Shown here in pieces: positions 54,071 to 63,965 of a stretch of DNA of 64,000 bases; position 1 is the stretch's first letter; each line of letters begins with the position of its first letter. The notes beneath the pieces were generated by a model. It was given only the letters and a program-made list of their open reading frames with translations, had not been told where the DNA came from and searched no databases. The DNA lies in contig NZ_JAAAPO010000005.1 of assembly GCF_009909235.1 (NCBI RefSeq), forward strand, positions 62,001-126,000, given 5' to 3'. Made by a program: the position numbers and the translations under genes. This DNA is from Novosphingobium ovatum. GTDB taxonomy: Bacteria > Pseudomonadota > Alphaproteobacteria > Sphingomonadales > Sphingomonadaceae.

Positions 54071-54829
54071 ATGGCGATCCCTTTTGGCCGACCCCATGGC
54101 GCAGGCGCCCACCCAAAGCGGTTGAGCGCGGGCATCGCCCTGCTTTGCCTGCTGGCAACGGGCTGTAGCGTCATTCCGCAGGCCGAACGGCAGGCCAGCT
54201 ATCGCCCGGTATGGCGCGGCGCGGCGGCACCCTATGACCAAAGTGGTGGCGCAGCCTATCGTGCTGCCCCCGCCTATCAGCCACCGATTGCCGGCGGACA
54301 ATGCATTAACGATCTAGGTGCCCGTGCCGCCAACTTTACCCCCCTGCCCGACCAGTTCTACGGCGCGGGTTGTTCAACCATTAACACGGTACGCCTGATC
54401 AGCCTGTCCAGCGACGACGCGCCGCTGGGGGTCAGCCATCTGGGGCCAGTGACCTGCCCGCTGGCCAACAGCTTTGCCGGATGGGCGCGGTTTGGCATCG
54501 ACCGCGCCGCGCGCGAAATCCTGGGCAGCCCGGTTGCCCGGATCGAGACCATGGGCAGCTATAACTGCCGCAACATCGCGGGCACTGCCAAACGCAGCGC
54601 CCATTCGACCGGCAATGCCATTGACGTCTCGGGCTTTGTGTTGGCCGATGGGCGGCGGTTGACGCTGATGACGCATTGGAGCGCAGGCACCCCGGCGGAA
54701 CGGCAATTCCTGCGCACGGTATTCACCAGCGCGTGCCGCCGGTTCGGGACAGTGCTGGGGCCGGAATACAACGCCGCCCACCGCGACCATTTCCATGTCG
54801 AACTGTCCAGCAATGGCATCTGCCACTGA
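54071..54829 (+). CDS. extensin-like C-terminal domain lipoprotein
   Basis: 252 residues. The signal ends in the lipobox LLATGC (Cys32), so it is a lipoprotein. The extensin-C-like domain carries CPLANSFAGWARFGIDRAAR, SYNCRNIAG, the His/Asp pair in SAHSTGNAIDVSGF, and HRDHFHVELSSNGICH. This H-x6-D ... H-x-H arrangement recalls the zinc site of LAS/M15-type peptidoglycan peptidases, so a cell-wall hydrolase is possible but unproven. GAGG lies 5 nt before the ATG. It is convergent with the Anbu operon. Confidence 0.82.
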   Translation: MAIPFGRPHGAGAHPKRLSAGIALLCLLATGCSVIPQAERQASYRPVWRGAAAPYDQSGGAAYRAAPAYQPPIAGGQCINDLGARAANFTPLPDQFYGAGCSTINTVRLISLSSDDAPLGVSHLGPVTCPLANSFAGWARFGIDRAAREILGSPVARIETMGSYNCRNIAGTAKRSAHSTGNAIDVSGFVLADGRRLTLMTHWSAGTPAERQFLRTVFTSACRRFGTVLGPEYNAAHRDHFHVELSSNGICH

Positions 54830-54847
54830 CCGCCCGAACGCTGCGCC

Positions 54848-55603
54848 TCAGGCCTTGGATTGACGCGTCTGCATCGGAAAATCGGGCAAGCCGTCCAGCG
54901 CGGCGCGCAAACTGTCGCTCCAACTGGCGGAAATCACCCGATACCACGGGTCGGTGGCGGTGATGCGGGTTTCCAGCGTGGGCTCCAGCCGGTCGCGCTC
55001 GATCACCAGCAGATCCAGCGGCATGCCAACCGACAGATTCGCCTTCAACGTCGAATCAAAGCTGACCATCAACAGCTTGATCGCATCCTCGAAACTCATC
55101 GCCGGGTCATAGCCGCGAATCAGGATGGGGCGGCCATATTTCGTCTCGCCGATCTGAAAAAAGGGCGTGTCGGGCGTGGCCTCGATGAAATTGCCTTCGG
55201 GGTAGATCAGGAACAGGCGCGGCTCCATCCCCTTGATCTGCCCGGCCAGAATCAGCGTGGCCGAAAAGGTGCCCGATGCCTGCAACCCGTTCGACTGGTC
55301 CCGCTCGGCGATGGTTTCGCGCAACGCCTTGCCCACGATGCTGGCGATCTGGAACATGGTGGGCGCTTCCAGCACGCAATTATGCCGTTCTGACGGGGCC
55401 TTGGTGCGCTCCTCCAGCTTGGAGACCACGGCCTGCGTCGTTGCCAGATTGCCGCTGCTCATCAGCGCGACGATCCGTTCGCCCGGCACTTCCCAGTGGT
55501 TCATCTTGCGGAAGGTGGAGATATTGTCGACGCCCGAATTGGTGCGGGTGTCGCTCATCAACACCAGCCCCGCATCCATCAACATGCCCACGCAATACGT
55601 CAC
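54848..55603 (-). CDS. Anbu-type proteasome-like peptidase
   Basis: 251 residues, starting at GTG. After removal of Met the N-terminus is Thr (MTYCVGMLMDAGLVLMSDTR), the catalytic nucleophile of proteasome beta subunits; the following D and the Lys in STFRKMNHWEV fit the known T1, D17 and K33 positions. This is the Anbu/bacterial proteasome homologue. It is the last of a four-gene leftward operon with ATP-grasp, alpha-E and transglutaminase genes, the conserved Anbu neighbourhood. Natural substrates are not known. Confidence 0.92.
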   Translation of the reverse strand: MTYCVGMLMDAGLVLMSDTRTNSGVDNISTFRKMNHWEVPGERIVALMSSGNLATTQAVVSKLEERTKAPSERHNCVLEAPTMFQIASIVGKALRETIAERDQSNGLQASGTFSATLILAGQIKGMEPRLFLIYPEGNFIEATPDTPFFQIGETKYGRPILIRGYDPAMSFEDAIKLLMVSFDSTLKANLSVGMPLDLLVIERDRLEPTLETRITATDPWYRVISASWSDSLRAALDGLPDFPMQTRQSKA

Positions 55604-55787
55604 GCTCTTTGCCCCCTGTCGAGCGGCCCTGCCATGGTGGCAGCCATGCCCGCCGAATCTATGCGGCGCGAGTGAGCAAATTGCGAAGAGCCGTCAAGGC
55701 AAACCCCCGCTCCCCCACCCATTGGATAGCAATTTACCGCCCTTCAGACAGGCGACCACCCCGCCACGGCGCGATTCGCGCCGCCCG

Positions 55788-56636
55788 TTACATCATCTGC
55801 TGCTGCGCCTGTTGCTGGATCTGCTGCTCGGCGGCCACATTCAGCGTCACGCTCAACGTCGCATCGCCCCCGCCCTGCGACAGGCTGGTGACGGGCGCGG
55901 CATCGCGGTAATCGGCCCCCACCGCCAGCCGCACATACAGGTCGTTGGGACAGATCGCGTTCGACACGTCAAACGCCAGCCAGCCCAACCCGGCGACATA
56001 AACCTCGGCCCAGCCATGGCCGGCGTCCTGCGCCACCCGGTCAGGCATCAGCAAATAGCCCGAGACATAGCGCGCCGGCAGCCCCAATTCGCGCGCCGCG
56101 CCGATGAACACATGCGCATGATCCTGACACACGCCCCGCCCGGCGACCAGCGCCTGCTCGGCCGTGGTGGTGGCGCTGGTGTGGCCCGGCGCATATGCCA
56201 CAGCATCGGCCACCGCCGCCGACAGGTCGTGCAACATGCCAATCAGATTGTCCTCCCGCCCGGCATGACGCTCAAAACGGCTGGCCAGCGCGCGCAGTTT
56301 CGGCCCCGGCGCGGTCAGTTCGGTGTGGTTGGACAGCAGCCACAGCGGCATAAAGCCGGTATGCGCCCCCACCACCCCGGCCGCATCGCGCGTGTCCACC
56401 GTGCCGCGACAGGTGATGGTGATCTCACCCTCGCCGTTGCCGAATGACACCAGCGCGGTGGCGTTCAGATTGTGGTCCTCATAGGCGGCCTCGATCAGGC
56501 CGCCCTCCACCTGCATGTCCCAATCCACCACGGACTGCACGGCGCAATTTCGCGGCCGCAGCCGCAACCGCTTCACCCCATGCCACACCGGCTGGTCAAA
56601 GCAGTAGCGGGTCTGGTGCTCGATGGCGATGCGCAT
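55788..56636 (-). CDS. transglutaminase-like cysteine protease/amidase
   Basis: 282 residues with an N-terminal beta domain (TRYCFDQPVWHGVKRLRLRP) and a transglutaminase core. The catalytic Cys is in GRGVCQDHAHVFIGAAREL, the His in AGHGWAEVYVAGLGWLAFD and the Asp in the last phrase. The C-terminus is Gln-rich (QQQIQQQAQQQMM). In the Anbu operon this enzyme is thought to make or break isopeptide/amide bonds linked to the ATP-grasp product; that is inference. It lies 184 nt before the Anbu gene. Confidence 0.9.
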   Translation of the reverse strand: MRIAIEHQTRYCFDQPVWHGVKRLRLRPRNCAVQSVVDWDMQVEGGLIEAAYEDHNLNATALVSFGNGEGEITITCRGTVDTRDAAGVVGAHTGFMPLWLLSNHTELTAPGPKLRALASRFERHAGREDNLIGMLHDLSAAVADAVAYAPGHTSATTTAEQALVAGRGVCQDHAHVFIGAARELGLPARYVSGYLLMPDRVAQDAGHGWAEVYVAGLGWLAFDVSNAICPNDLYVRLAVGADYRDAAPVTSLSQGGGDATLSVTLNVAAEQQIQQQAQQQMM

Positions 56637-56679
56637 CGGTTTGATGTCCCTGTGTTGCGTCGGGCGCGGCGGCCCGGCC

Positions 56680-57627
56680 TTATTCGGTAAAACGGTAATC
56701 GGTGGCGATGGCGTCGGCGATGCGGAAATTGCCGTTCAGCGAATCGGTCAGGAATTCATGCAGACCATAGTCAAAGATTTCGGCGATCGTGGTGCGCCCC
56801 AGCTTCTCGGCGGCCTCGCCGACCAGATGGCAGGCCGAGGTGGTTTCGCCATATTCACGGGCCAGCGCCACCACGTTCGAGGCCAGCTTGTTATAACAAT
56901 AGGCCAGCGAGCGCGGGAAACGCCCATCCAGAATCAGGAATTGGGCAATGCCGCGCGGGTCCAGCGCGCCCGCGTTCAGCCAACGGAACGCCCGTTCGCC
57001 CGAAACCGAGCGCAGCACCATTTCCCATTGCGCATTGTCCAGCCGCGACCCCACCCATGCCAGCGAAGGCAGCAGAACGTGGTATTTGACGTCCAGAATG
57101 CGCGCCGTGTTGTCGGCACGCTCCAGATGGGTGCCGATGCGGGCAAAGTTGAAGATGTCATTGCGCAGCATCGTGCCTTCCATGGCGCCGCGCACCAGGC
57201 TGGCCTGCCGCCGGATCGAATCCAGCACATGCCCCAGATCCGATTCCCTGACCGGGCGGGCCAGCATGTCGCGGATCATCATCCAGCTCTCGTTGGTGGC
57301 CTCCCATACCTCGCGCGTCAGGGCGGTGCGCACCATGCGCGCGTTGGTGCGGGCGGCCTCCATCATGGCCAGCACGCTGCCCAGATTGTTATGCCCGCGC
57401 AAAATGTAATTGGTGACCGCCGGCCCGGTGTAATCGCCCCCCAGCGCGGCATAGGCATCGTCCAGCCCCAACGTGATCAGCACGCTGCGCCATTCGTCAC
57501 TGGCGGCAGTGTTGCCGCGCGTCAGCGCCATGCGGAACCCCGCGTCCAGCATGCGCGCGGTGTTTTCGGCGCGCTCCAGATAGCGCGCCATCCAGAATAC
57601 CCCCCAGGCGGACCGGCCCAGCATCAT
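56680..57627 (-). CDS. alpha-E domain protein
   Basis: 315 residues, almost all helix. It opens MLGRSAWGVFWMARYLERAE, the alpha-E hallmark, and has ANESWMMIRDMLARPV in the middle and FGDYGLHEFL-type wording near the end (FDYGLHEFLTDSLNG). Alpha-E proteins accompany the circularly permuted ATP-grasp enzyme and probably form its partner subunit. AAGGAAGG precedes the ATG. It lies 52 nt after the ATP-grasp gene and 43 nt before the transglutaminase gene. Confidence 0.9.
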   Translation of the reverse strand: MMLGRSAWGVFWMARYLERAENTARMLDAGFRMALTRGNTAASDEWRSVLITLGLDDAYAALGGDYTGPAVTNYILRGHNNLGSVLAMMEAARTNARMVRTALTREVWEATNESWMMIRDMLARPVRESDLGHVLDSIRRQASLVRGAMEGTMLRNDIFNFARIGTHLERADNTARILDVKYHVLLPSLAWVGSRLDNAQWEMVLRSVSGERAFRWLNAGALDPRGIAQFLILDGRFPRSLAYCYNKLASNVVALAREYGETTSACHLVGEAAEKLGRTTIAEIFDYGLHEFLTDSLNGNFRIADAIATDYRFTE

Positions 57628-57679
57628 ACTTGCAATCCTTCCTTGCCCGCGCCGCGTGTACCGCGATCCCCGCAGGCCC

Positions 57680-59113
57680 TCATTCGGCCAGCACCCAGCT
57701 ATCCTTGGTCCCGCCGCCCTGCGACGAGTTGACCACCAGCGATCCCTTTTTCAGCGCAACGCGCGTCAGGCCGCCCGGCGTGATGTTGATGCCGCCGGGC
57801 GACACCAGCACGAACGGGCGCAGATCGACGTGACGCGGCGCCAGCCCCGCCTTGGTAAAGATCGGCACGGTGGACAGCGAGAGCGTGGGCTGGGCGATGT
57901 AATTGTCGGGCTTGGCGCGCAATTTGCGCTCAAAGGCGGCGATTTCCGCCTTGCTGCTGGTCGGGCCGATCAACATGCCATAGCCGCCCGAACCATGGAC
58001 TTCCTTGACCACCAGATCGGCCAGATTGTCCAGCACATAGGCCAGACTGTCCGCCTCGGCACAACGCCATGTCGGCACGTTCTTCAGGATCGGTTTCTCG
58101 CCGGTATAGAATTCGACGATCTCGGGCATGAAGCTATAGATCGCCTTGTCATCGGCAATCCCGGTCCCCGGCGCATTGGCGATGGTGATACCGCCGCTGC
58201 GGTACACATCCATGATCCCAGCCACGCCCAGCATCGAATCCGGGTTGAAGGTCAACGGGTCCAGGAAATCATCGTCCACCCGGCGATACAGCACATCGAT
58301 CGCCTTGAACCCGCGCGTGGTGCGCATGCACACCCGGCCATCGACCACGCGCAAATCGCCGCTTTCGACCAATTGCGCGCCCATCTGGTCGGCCAGAAAG
58401 GCGTGTTCGAAATAGGCCGAATTGTAGATCCCCGGCGTCAGCACCGCCACCGTTGGCCGGTCCCCGGCAAAGGCGGGCGGCGCGCAGGCCGCCAGACTGC
58501 GGGCCAGCGCGCGCGGATAGTCCGAGACCGGCTGTACCTGCACCCGCGTGAACAGTTCGGGGAACATGGCCATCATCGTCTCGCGGTTTTCCAGCATATA
58601 GGAAACACCGCTGGGGGTGCGGGCATTGTCCTCCAGCACCATGAAGTCATCCGCCCCGGTGCGTACCAGATCGATGCCGACGATATGGGTATAGACCCCG
58701 CCCGGCGGCGTGAACCCGACCATTTGCTTTAGATAGGCGTCGTTATGCGCCAACACCCGCTCAGGTAGCTTGCCGGCCTTGATGATCTCGCGCTTGTGAT
58801 ACAGGTCGTGCAGGAACGCGTTGATCGCGCGTACCCGCTGCTCGATCCCGCGCGACAGCTTTTTCCATTCATCGGCGGTGATAATGCGCGGGATCATGTC
58901 GAACGGGATCAACCGCTCCTCGCCCGCCGCCTCACCATAGACGTTGAAAGTAATTCCGGTCCGCCGAAAGAAGCTCTCCGCTTCCTTTCCCTGACGAGAC
59001 ATCCATTTCGGATCCTGCGCGTCATACCACTGGCGATAACCGGCATAGGCTGGGCGAACATTTCCCTGGTCATCGATCATCTCGTCAAATGACGAGATCG
59101 CGGTTGACGTCAT
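57680..59113 (-). CDS. circularly permuted ATP-grasp protein
   Basis: 477 residues. Start at the ATG at 59113 with GGAGGGG upstream. Recognisable segments are RIITADEWKKLSRGIEQRVR, VGIDLVRTGADDFMVLEDNA, RTPSGVSYMLENR, and VVKEVHGSGGYGMLIGPTSS near the ATP site, ending in VNSSQGGGTKDSWVLAE. The family carries ATP-grasp motifs in permuted order and should form an amide or peptide bond using ATP. As the first gene it would supply the modified peptide handled by the transglutaminase and Anbu enzymes; the product is unknown. Confidence 0.9.
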   Translation of the reverse strand: MTSTAISSFDEMIDDQGNVRPAYAGYRQWYDAQDPKWMSRQGKEAESFFRRTGITFNVYGEAAGEERLIPFDMIPRIITADEWKKLSRGIEQRVRAINAFLHDLYHKREIIKAGKLPERVLAHNDAYLKQMVGFTPPGGVYTHIVGIDLVRTGADDFMVLEDNARTPSGVSYMLENRETMMAMFPELFTRVQVQPVSDYPRALARSLAACAPPAFAGDRPTVAVLTPGIYNSAYFEHAFLADQMGAQLVESGDLRVVDGRVCMRTTRGFKAIDVLYRRVDDDFLDPLTFNPDSMLGVAGIMDVYRSGGITIANAPGTGIADDKAIYSFMPEIVEFYTGEKPILKNVPTWRCAEADSLAYVLDNLADLVVKEVHGSGGYGMLIGPTSSKAEIAAFERKLRAKPDNYIAQPTLSLSTVPIFTKAGLAPRHVDLRPFVLVSPGGINITPGGLTRVALKKGSLVVNSSQGGGTKDSWVLAE

Positions 59114-59268
59114 CAGCCGTGCCCCTCCTTTGCGGTGCCGGGCCGCTGGATCATGGCCCGGCGAATCAAAGCTGCAACAATACGCAGCCCTTGCCAAGGG
59201 GGGCTTGCTGCACGTGCGAAGATATTTTTACAATTGTGTCATCTGCGCGCGTCCAGTCGAGGCACCAA

Positions 59269-60549
59269 TCAGTCAGGCCGAGCGATCGGCGCCAATTGCC
59301 GGTCATAGCGGTACGGCCCCAGCACCAGATAGAGCGCCACGGTCAGCCCCATCAACCCCACCATCGCCCACAGCGCCGGGACATAGGTGCCAAACCGGTC
59401 AAAGCACAGCCCGACCAGGGGCGGGGCAACCCCCATGCCGATCGCCAGAAACGGGGCCTGTGCGCCGCTGATCCCGCCAAAGGCCCGCAGCCCGAAAAAG
59501 CGCAGCTGAAAATAGGTGGCCATCGGCCGTTTCGCCCCGGCGGCAAAGCCCATGGCAACGAAAGAGGCAACCATCACCATCTGCCCAAGACCGCTGCCCG
59601 ACAGGAACAACAGCCCCACCAGCGCCAGCGTGGAAATCAGGCTGAAGGGCGCGGCGATCCACGCCCCGCGCGAATGGTCCAGCGACCAGCCCCCCGCCAG
59701 CGTCCCCACCGCCATCGCCACGCTCATCGCCGTCACCACGCCCAGCGCCGATCCCATCGGCACGCCCCGGTCGATCAGATAGGGTACCAGATGGGGCGAA
59801 AGGCCAATCGCCGGGATGATCGCCAATACCCCCGCCAGCGTGATGAACCAGAACTGCCGCGTTTTGAGCGCCTGTGCCAGCGGCGTGCCGGGGATGTCCT
59901 GCGGATCGGCTCCGGCCTCTGGTCCGGGCGCGGGCGCGTCCGGCTCGGCCAGCCACAACAGCGAGACCGGGACCGTCGCCAGAATGATCGCGCCCATTCC
60001 CACAAACACCCCCCGCCAGCCATGGTTAACCAGCAACCACTGGATCAGCGGGATCGACACCGCGCCTGCCAGCGAGCTTTCCACCCCAAAGATCGCCAGC
60101 GCCTTGCCCCGGTGCTTGGTGAACAGGCTGGAGAGCACCTTTTGATAGCCGATCGCGGTCGAGCCCAGCCCGCCCAACACGGCAAAGCCGGTGATGAACT
60201 GCCACAGCGCGCCATTCTGCAAAGACAGCGCCATCGTCATCAGCCCGACACACACCGTGCCGCCGATCACCATCACCCGCACGCCCAGCCGGTCGACCAG
60301 CCAGCCCAGCCACCATGACGAACACGCGCCCCCCAGCATCATCGCCGTCATCCCCAGCGAGAATTGCGTGCGGCTCCAGCCAAATTCGCCGGTCATCGGC
60401 AACAGCAACAGGCCAATCGCCATCATCGGCAGCACCGTTGATCCAAACAGCGTGCCCAGAATGATCGCGGCCGAAATGCGCAGCTTGCGCGGGGAGAAGT
60501 CCGATTCCTCGGCCACGGCCGGGCCTAAGGGCTGATCCAGATTGGTCAT
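59269..60549 (-). CDS. MFS transporter (oxalate/formate-antiporter-like)
   Basis: 426 residues, 12 predicted membrane segments with a central cytoplasmic loop (about 205-235, Pro/Glu-rich). Signatures are [34 protein letters not shown] (loop 2-3), and [20 protein letters not shown]. The last resembles the monocarboxylate-transporter group, whose members move carboxylates. The start at 60549 has AGGGAA upstream. It is divergent from uvrB. The substrate is not predictable. Confidence 0.85.
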   Translation of the reverse strand: MTNLDQPLGPAVAEESDFSPRKLRISAAIILGTLFGSTVLPMMAIGLLLLPMTGEFGWSRTQFSLGMTAMMLGGACSSWWLGWLVDRLGVRVMVIGGTVCVGLMTMALSLQNGALWQFITGFAVLGGLGSTAIGYQKVLSSLFTKHRGKALAIFGVESSLAGAVSIPLIQWLLVNHGWRGVFVGMGAIILATVPVSLLWLAEPDAPAPGPEAGADPQDIPGTPLAQALKTRQFWFITLAGVLAIIPAIGLSPHLVPYLIDRGVPMGSALGVVTAMSVAMAVGTLAGGWSLDHSRGAWIAAPFSLISTLALVGLLFLSGSGLGQMVMVASFVAMGFAAGAKRPMATYFQLRFFGLRAFGGISGAQAPFLAIGMGVAPPLVGLCFDRFGTYVPALWAMVGLMGLTVALYLVLGPYRYDRQLAPIARPD

Positions 60550-60761
60550 GCGCTGTTCCCTGTCCCATCGCCTGCCGGTCTGACGCCGGTCTGGCGGGTG
60601 CTGCCCGCGTGGCGCGGGCGTCGAAGGCATGGTGTACCTTACACCCGCATAAGACGCCAAGAGGCAGAATTTCTACCATCAGCCCGCCTGCCCAGATCGC
60701 CCCGGCCCCATGCCCTTTGGCCACCCTTGCGGAACGATTGGCGAACGGCCATACAGCCGCG

Positions 60762-62948
60762 ATGGCCGAACTGATCATCCGCAGAGGGCTGGACGAGCCC
60801 GAAACCGACGCCAGCTTTACCCCGCATCGCCCCGCCCGCCCGGCCAAGGTGGCGGACAGCCCCCCCTTGCGCATCATCAGCGACTATACGCCCGCTGGCG
60901 ATCAGCCGACCGCGATTGCCGATCTGGTCGAAGGCATACAGGCGGGCGACAAGACGCAGGTGCTGCTGGGCGTGACTGGTTCGGGCAAGACCTTCACCAT
61001 GGCGCAGGTCATTCAGGCAACCCAGCGCCCGGCGCTGATCCTGGCGCCCAACAAGATCCTGGCCGCGCAGCTATACGCCGAGATGAAAAGCTTTTTCCCC
61101 GAGAACGCGGTGGAATATTTCGTCTCCTATTACGACTATTACCAGCCCGAAGCCTATGTGGCGCGCTCCGATACCTATATCGAAAAGGAATCGAGCGTGA
61201 ACGAGGCCATCGACCGGATGCGCCACGCGGCCACCCGCTCACTGCTGGAACGCGAGGACGTGATCATCGTCGCCTCGGTCTCGTGCCTCTATGGCATCGG
61301 CTCGGTGGAGACCTATTCGGCGATGATCTTTGACCTGACCGTCGGGCAGGATCAGGATCAGGGCGAAATCATCCGCAAGCTGGTCGCCATGCAGTACAAG
61401 CGCAACGAGGTGGCGTTCGCGCGCGGCACCTTCCGCGTGCGGGGCGACAATCTGGAAATCTTTCCCAGCCACTATGAGGACATCGCCTGGCGCATCAGCT
61501 TTTTCGGGGACGAGGTCGAGGCGATCAGCGAGTTTGACCCGCTGACCGGCAAGGCGGGCGCCAAGCTGGACAAGATCCGCGTCTATGCCAACAGCCACCA
61601 CGTCACCCCCGGCCCCACCATGAAGCAGGCGATGGAAGCCATCCGCTTCGAGTTGCAGGTGCGGCTGGAGGAATTGCAGGCCGAGGGCAAATTGCTGGAG
61701 GCGCAGCGGCTGGAGCAGCGCACCAATTTCGATCTGGAGATGATCGCGGCCACCGGCTCTTGCGCGGGGATCGAGAACTACAGCCGCTTTCTGACCGGCC
61801 GCCTGCCGGGCGAACCGCCGCCGACATTGTTCGAATATCTGCCCGACAACGCCCTGTTGTTTGTGGACGAAAGCCACCAGACCGTGCCGCAGATCGGCGC
61901 GATGGCGCGTGGCGACCACCGGCGGAAAATCACGCTGGCCGAATATGGCTTTCGCCTGCCCAGCTGCATCGACAACCGCCCGCTGCGGTTCAACGAATGG
62001 GACGCGATGCGGCCCCAGACGGTGGCGGTATCGGCCACCCCCGGCAATTGGGAAATGGAGCAATCGGGCGGCGTCTTTGCCGAACAGGTGATCCGCCCCA
62101 CCGGCCTGATCGACCCGCCGGTGGAAATCCGCCCCGTCGAGGATCAGGTGCAGGACGCCATCAACGAATGCCGCAAGACGGCCGAGGCCGGATACCGCAC
62201 GCTGGTCACCACGCTGACCAAGCGCATGGCCGAGGACCTGACCGAATTCATGCACGAGGCGGGCGTGCGGGTGCGCTACATGCACAGTGACGTTGAAACG
62301 CTGGAACGCATCGAACTGATCCGCGACCTGCGATTGGGCGTGTATGACGTGCTGATCGGCATCAACCTGCTGCGCGAAGGGCTGGACATCCCCGAATGCG
62401 GGCTGGTCTGCATTCTGGACGCGGACAAGGAAGGGTTCCTGCGGTCCGAAACGTCACTGGTACAAACCATCGGCCGCGCGGCGCGCAATGTCGATGGCCG
62501 GGTGATCCTGTACGCCGACCGCATGACCGGCAGCATGGAACGCGCCATCGCCGAAACCGACCGCCGCCGCGCCAAGCAACAGGCCTATAACGAAGAACAC
62601 GGCATCACCCCCGCCAGCGTCAAGAAACAGATCGCCGACATCATCGCCGACACCGCCAGCCGCGATGGCGTGCTGGTCGAGGTGGACGCCGAAGGCAGCA
62701 ACAACCTCGTCGGACACAACCTGCGCAGCCATATCGAGGAACTGGAAAAGAAAATGCGCGCCGCCGCCGCCGATCTGGAATTCGAGGAAGCCGGCCGCAT
62801 CCGCGACGAAATCCGCCGGCTGGAAGCCACCGAACTGGGCCTGCCCGAAGGTGATCGCAAAGCGCCAATCGTGGGGCGGTCGAACGAAGGCAAGCCGGGA
62901 ACGCGCAAGATGCGGTATGGGAAGCAGACGAAGAAGTGGGGGAAGTGA
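60762..62948 (+). CDS. uvrB: excinuclease ABC subunit B
   Basis: 728 residues; the N-terminal 30-40 residues ([16 protein letters not shown]) extend beyond the E. coli protein, as usual in sphingomonads. The Walker A motif is GVTGSGKT, the beta-hairpin is [11 protein letters not shown], the DExx motif is VDESH, and motif VI is [11 protein letters not shown]-terminal UVR motif ([20 protein letters not shown]) would contact UvrC. The enzyme verifies DNA damage in nucleotide excision repair. An upstream in-frame ATG at 60609 would add an unsupported leader. Confidence 0.97.
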   Translation: MAELIIRRGLDEPETDASFTPHRPARPAKVADSPPLRIISDYTPAGDQPTAIADLVEGIQAGDKTQVLLGVTGSGKTFTMAQVIQATQRPALILAPNKILAAQLYAEMKSFFPENAVEYFVSYYDYYQPEAYVARSDTYIEKESSVNEAIDRMRHAATRSLLEREDVIIVASVSCLYGIGSVETYSAMIFDLTVGQDQDQGEIIRKLVAMQYKRNEVAFARGTFRVRGDNLEIFPSHYEDIAWRISFFGDEVEAISEFDPLTGKAGAKLDKIRVYANSHHVTPGPTMKQAMEAIRFELQVRLEELQAEGKLLEAQRLEQRTNFDLEMIAATGSCAGIENYSRFLTGRLPGEPPPTLFEYLPDNALLFVDESHQTVPQIGAMARGDHRRKITLAEYGFRLPSCIDNRPLRFNEWDAMRPQTVAVSATPGNWEMEQSGGVFAEQVIRPTGLIDPPVEIRPVEDQVQDAINECRKTAEAGYRTLVTTLTKRMAEDLTEFMHEAGVRVRYMHSDVETLERIELIRDLRLGVYDVLIGINLLREGLDIPECGLVCILDADKEGFLRSETSLVQTIGRAARNVDGRVILYADRMTGSMERAIAETDRRRAKQQAYNEEHGITPASVKKQIADIIADTASRDGVLVEVDAEGSNNLVGHNLRSHIEELEKKMRAAAADLEFEEAGRIRDEIRRLEATELGLPEGDRKAPIVGRSNEGKPGTRKMRYGKQTKKWGK

Positions 62949-63123
62949 GGGAGAGGTGTGGAAAACCGATTGCGCCGCGACGCAACTTTCCCTCACCAAG
63001 GAAAAAATTTATTTTCAATTTGCTGCAATTCGCGTCGTCTAACTATTTTGTCGCCACCGCTGTTGCGCAGAGTTTAGACAGCCTCTTATTGGATAGCTGC
63101 CACACGATTCGGAGCGCAGCCAT

Positions 63124-63219
63124 ATGACCCCAGAAGCCACCATTGCCCTTGTCTCGCTCGTCACCGCCGCCGTGATGGGAGGGATTGGTCTGGGGTTACA
63201 GATCAACAAGCGGAAGTAA
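63124..63219 (+). CDS. 31-residue single-pass membrane protein
   Basis: The frame reads MTPEATIALVSLV, then TAAVMGGIGLGLQINKRK and a stop. Residues 6-27 form one hydrophobic segment with a basic tail, so the N-terminus should be outside. GGAG stands 9 nt before the ATG. It is 175 nt after uvrB, in a locally AT-richer stretch that could hold its own promoter. A hairpin follows the stop at once (63222-63241). Small membrane proteins of this size often modulate a larger complex or stress response; the function is unknown. Confidence 0.6.
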   Translation: MTPEATIALVSLVTAAVMGGIGLGLQINKRK

Positions 63220-63221
63220 AT

Positions 63222-63241
63222 GCGAGGGACTCGTCCCTCGC
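63222..63241 (+). terminator. hairpin after the small membrane protein
   Basis: GCGAGGGAC and GTCCCTCGC are exact complements around TC, so in practice an 8-bp stem with a 4-nt loop. There is no T-run. It lies two bases after the small ORF stop, which supports that gene being real. Confidence 0.42.
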
Positions 63242-63411
63242 GCTCCCCATACTGTCAGCCTTGCGCCCTGCACTGAACGGTGGCGCCAGATAGCAAGGAT
63301 TGCGGGAAAAGGCGGCTGCGCCGCAAAGCACTACCCAGCGCCGCAGGCCTTAAAATCCGGCCACCACACACAACGCCGGAACAGCGCGTCAACGCTTCCA
63401 TTATCGGGATT

Positions 63412-63434
63412 GTTAAGGGCGTAACGCCCTTAAC
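63412..63434. repeat. perfect 10-bp inverted repeat with 3-bp spacer
   Basis: GTTAAGGGCG and CGCCCTTAAC are exact complements around TAA, in the 250-bp stretch between the small membrane protein and the VanZ-like gene, which otherwise shows no gene. It may be a VanZ-like gene terminator or a protein site. Confidence 0.5.
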
Positions 63435-63469
63435 CCGCCGGAGGCATAAAGCGCCCCGAACCTAAACAA

Positions 63470-63847
63470 TCACCCCCGCCGCGCGCGCCACCACCGCAGC
63501 GCCGCCTCGGCCAGCACCACCGCGACCCCGGCGGCCAGCGTATCAGCCACCCAGTCGCTCCATTGGCAATCGCGGTGCAGTTCGGGGATGGCCTGAAACA
63601 CCTCGATCAGCGCGCCAAAGAAGGACAGGCGTTCAACGATCCGCCAGCGCCCCGCCGTGGGGAACGCCAGCCGCGAGAGCACCGCCAGCGTGGCAAAGGC
63701 GCCCATATGGTTGAACTTGTCGCCCAGCCGGTCGGAGGGCATTTCGGGCGGATGCGGCAACAGCGCCATCAGTGTGGCGAACAGCCCTGCGGCGATCAGC
63801 AAAAACAGCCACTTGGGCGCGATGGTCGGGTGGGGAGTCTGGCTCAT
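63470..63847 (-). CDS. VanZ-like membrane protein
   Basis: 125 residues. The segments KWLFLLIAAGLFATLMALLP, KFNHMGAFATLAVLSRLAF, and ERLSFFGALIEVFQAIPE with DCQWSDWVADTLAAGVAVVL match the small VanZ-like family: three to four membrane helices with a conserved D-K-x-x-H-x-x-A-F and an E-x-x-Q...D-x-x-A-N/D-x-x-G arrangement. Members are widespread; only VanZ itself is linked to teicoplanin resistance, so the role here is unknown. It is monocistronic. Confidence 0.82.
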   Translation of the reverse strand: MSQTPHPTIAPKWLFLLIAAGLFATLMALLPHPPEMPSDRLGDKFNHMGAFATLAVLSRLAFPTAGRWRIVERLSFFGALIEVFQAIPELHRDCQWSDWVADTLAAGVAVVLAEAALRWWRARRG

Positions 63848-63908
63848 GGCGGGGATACATGGCCCATGCCCACCCTTTCGCCAAGCCCCCTAGGCACGCC
63901 ACTGAACA

Positions 63909-63948
63909 GCACAAGGCCCGGAAAGGTTTCCCCCTCCGGGCCTTGTGC
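63909..63948 (-). terminator. terminator of the partial rightmost gene
   Basis: GCACAAGGCCCGG (63909-63921) and CCGGGCCTTGTGC (63936-63948) are exact 13-bp complements, 18 bases after the stop of the partial leftward gene. On the minus strand TGTTCAGTGG follows. Confidence 0.6.
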
Positions 63949-63965
63949 CATCACCTGAATGCCGC

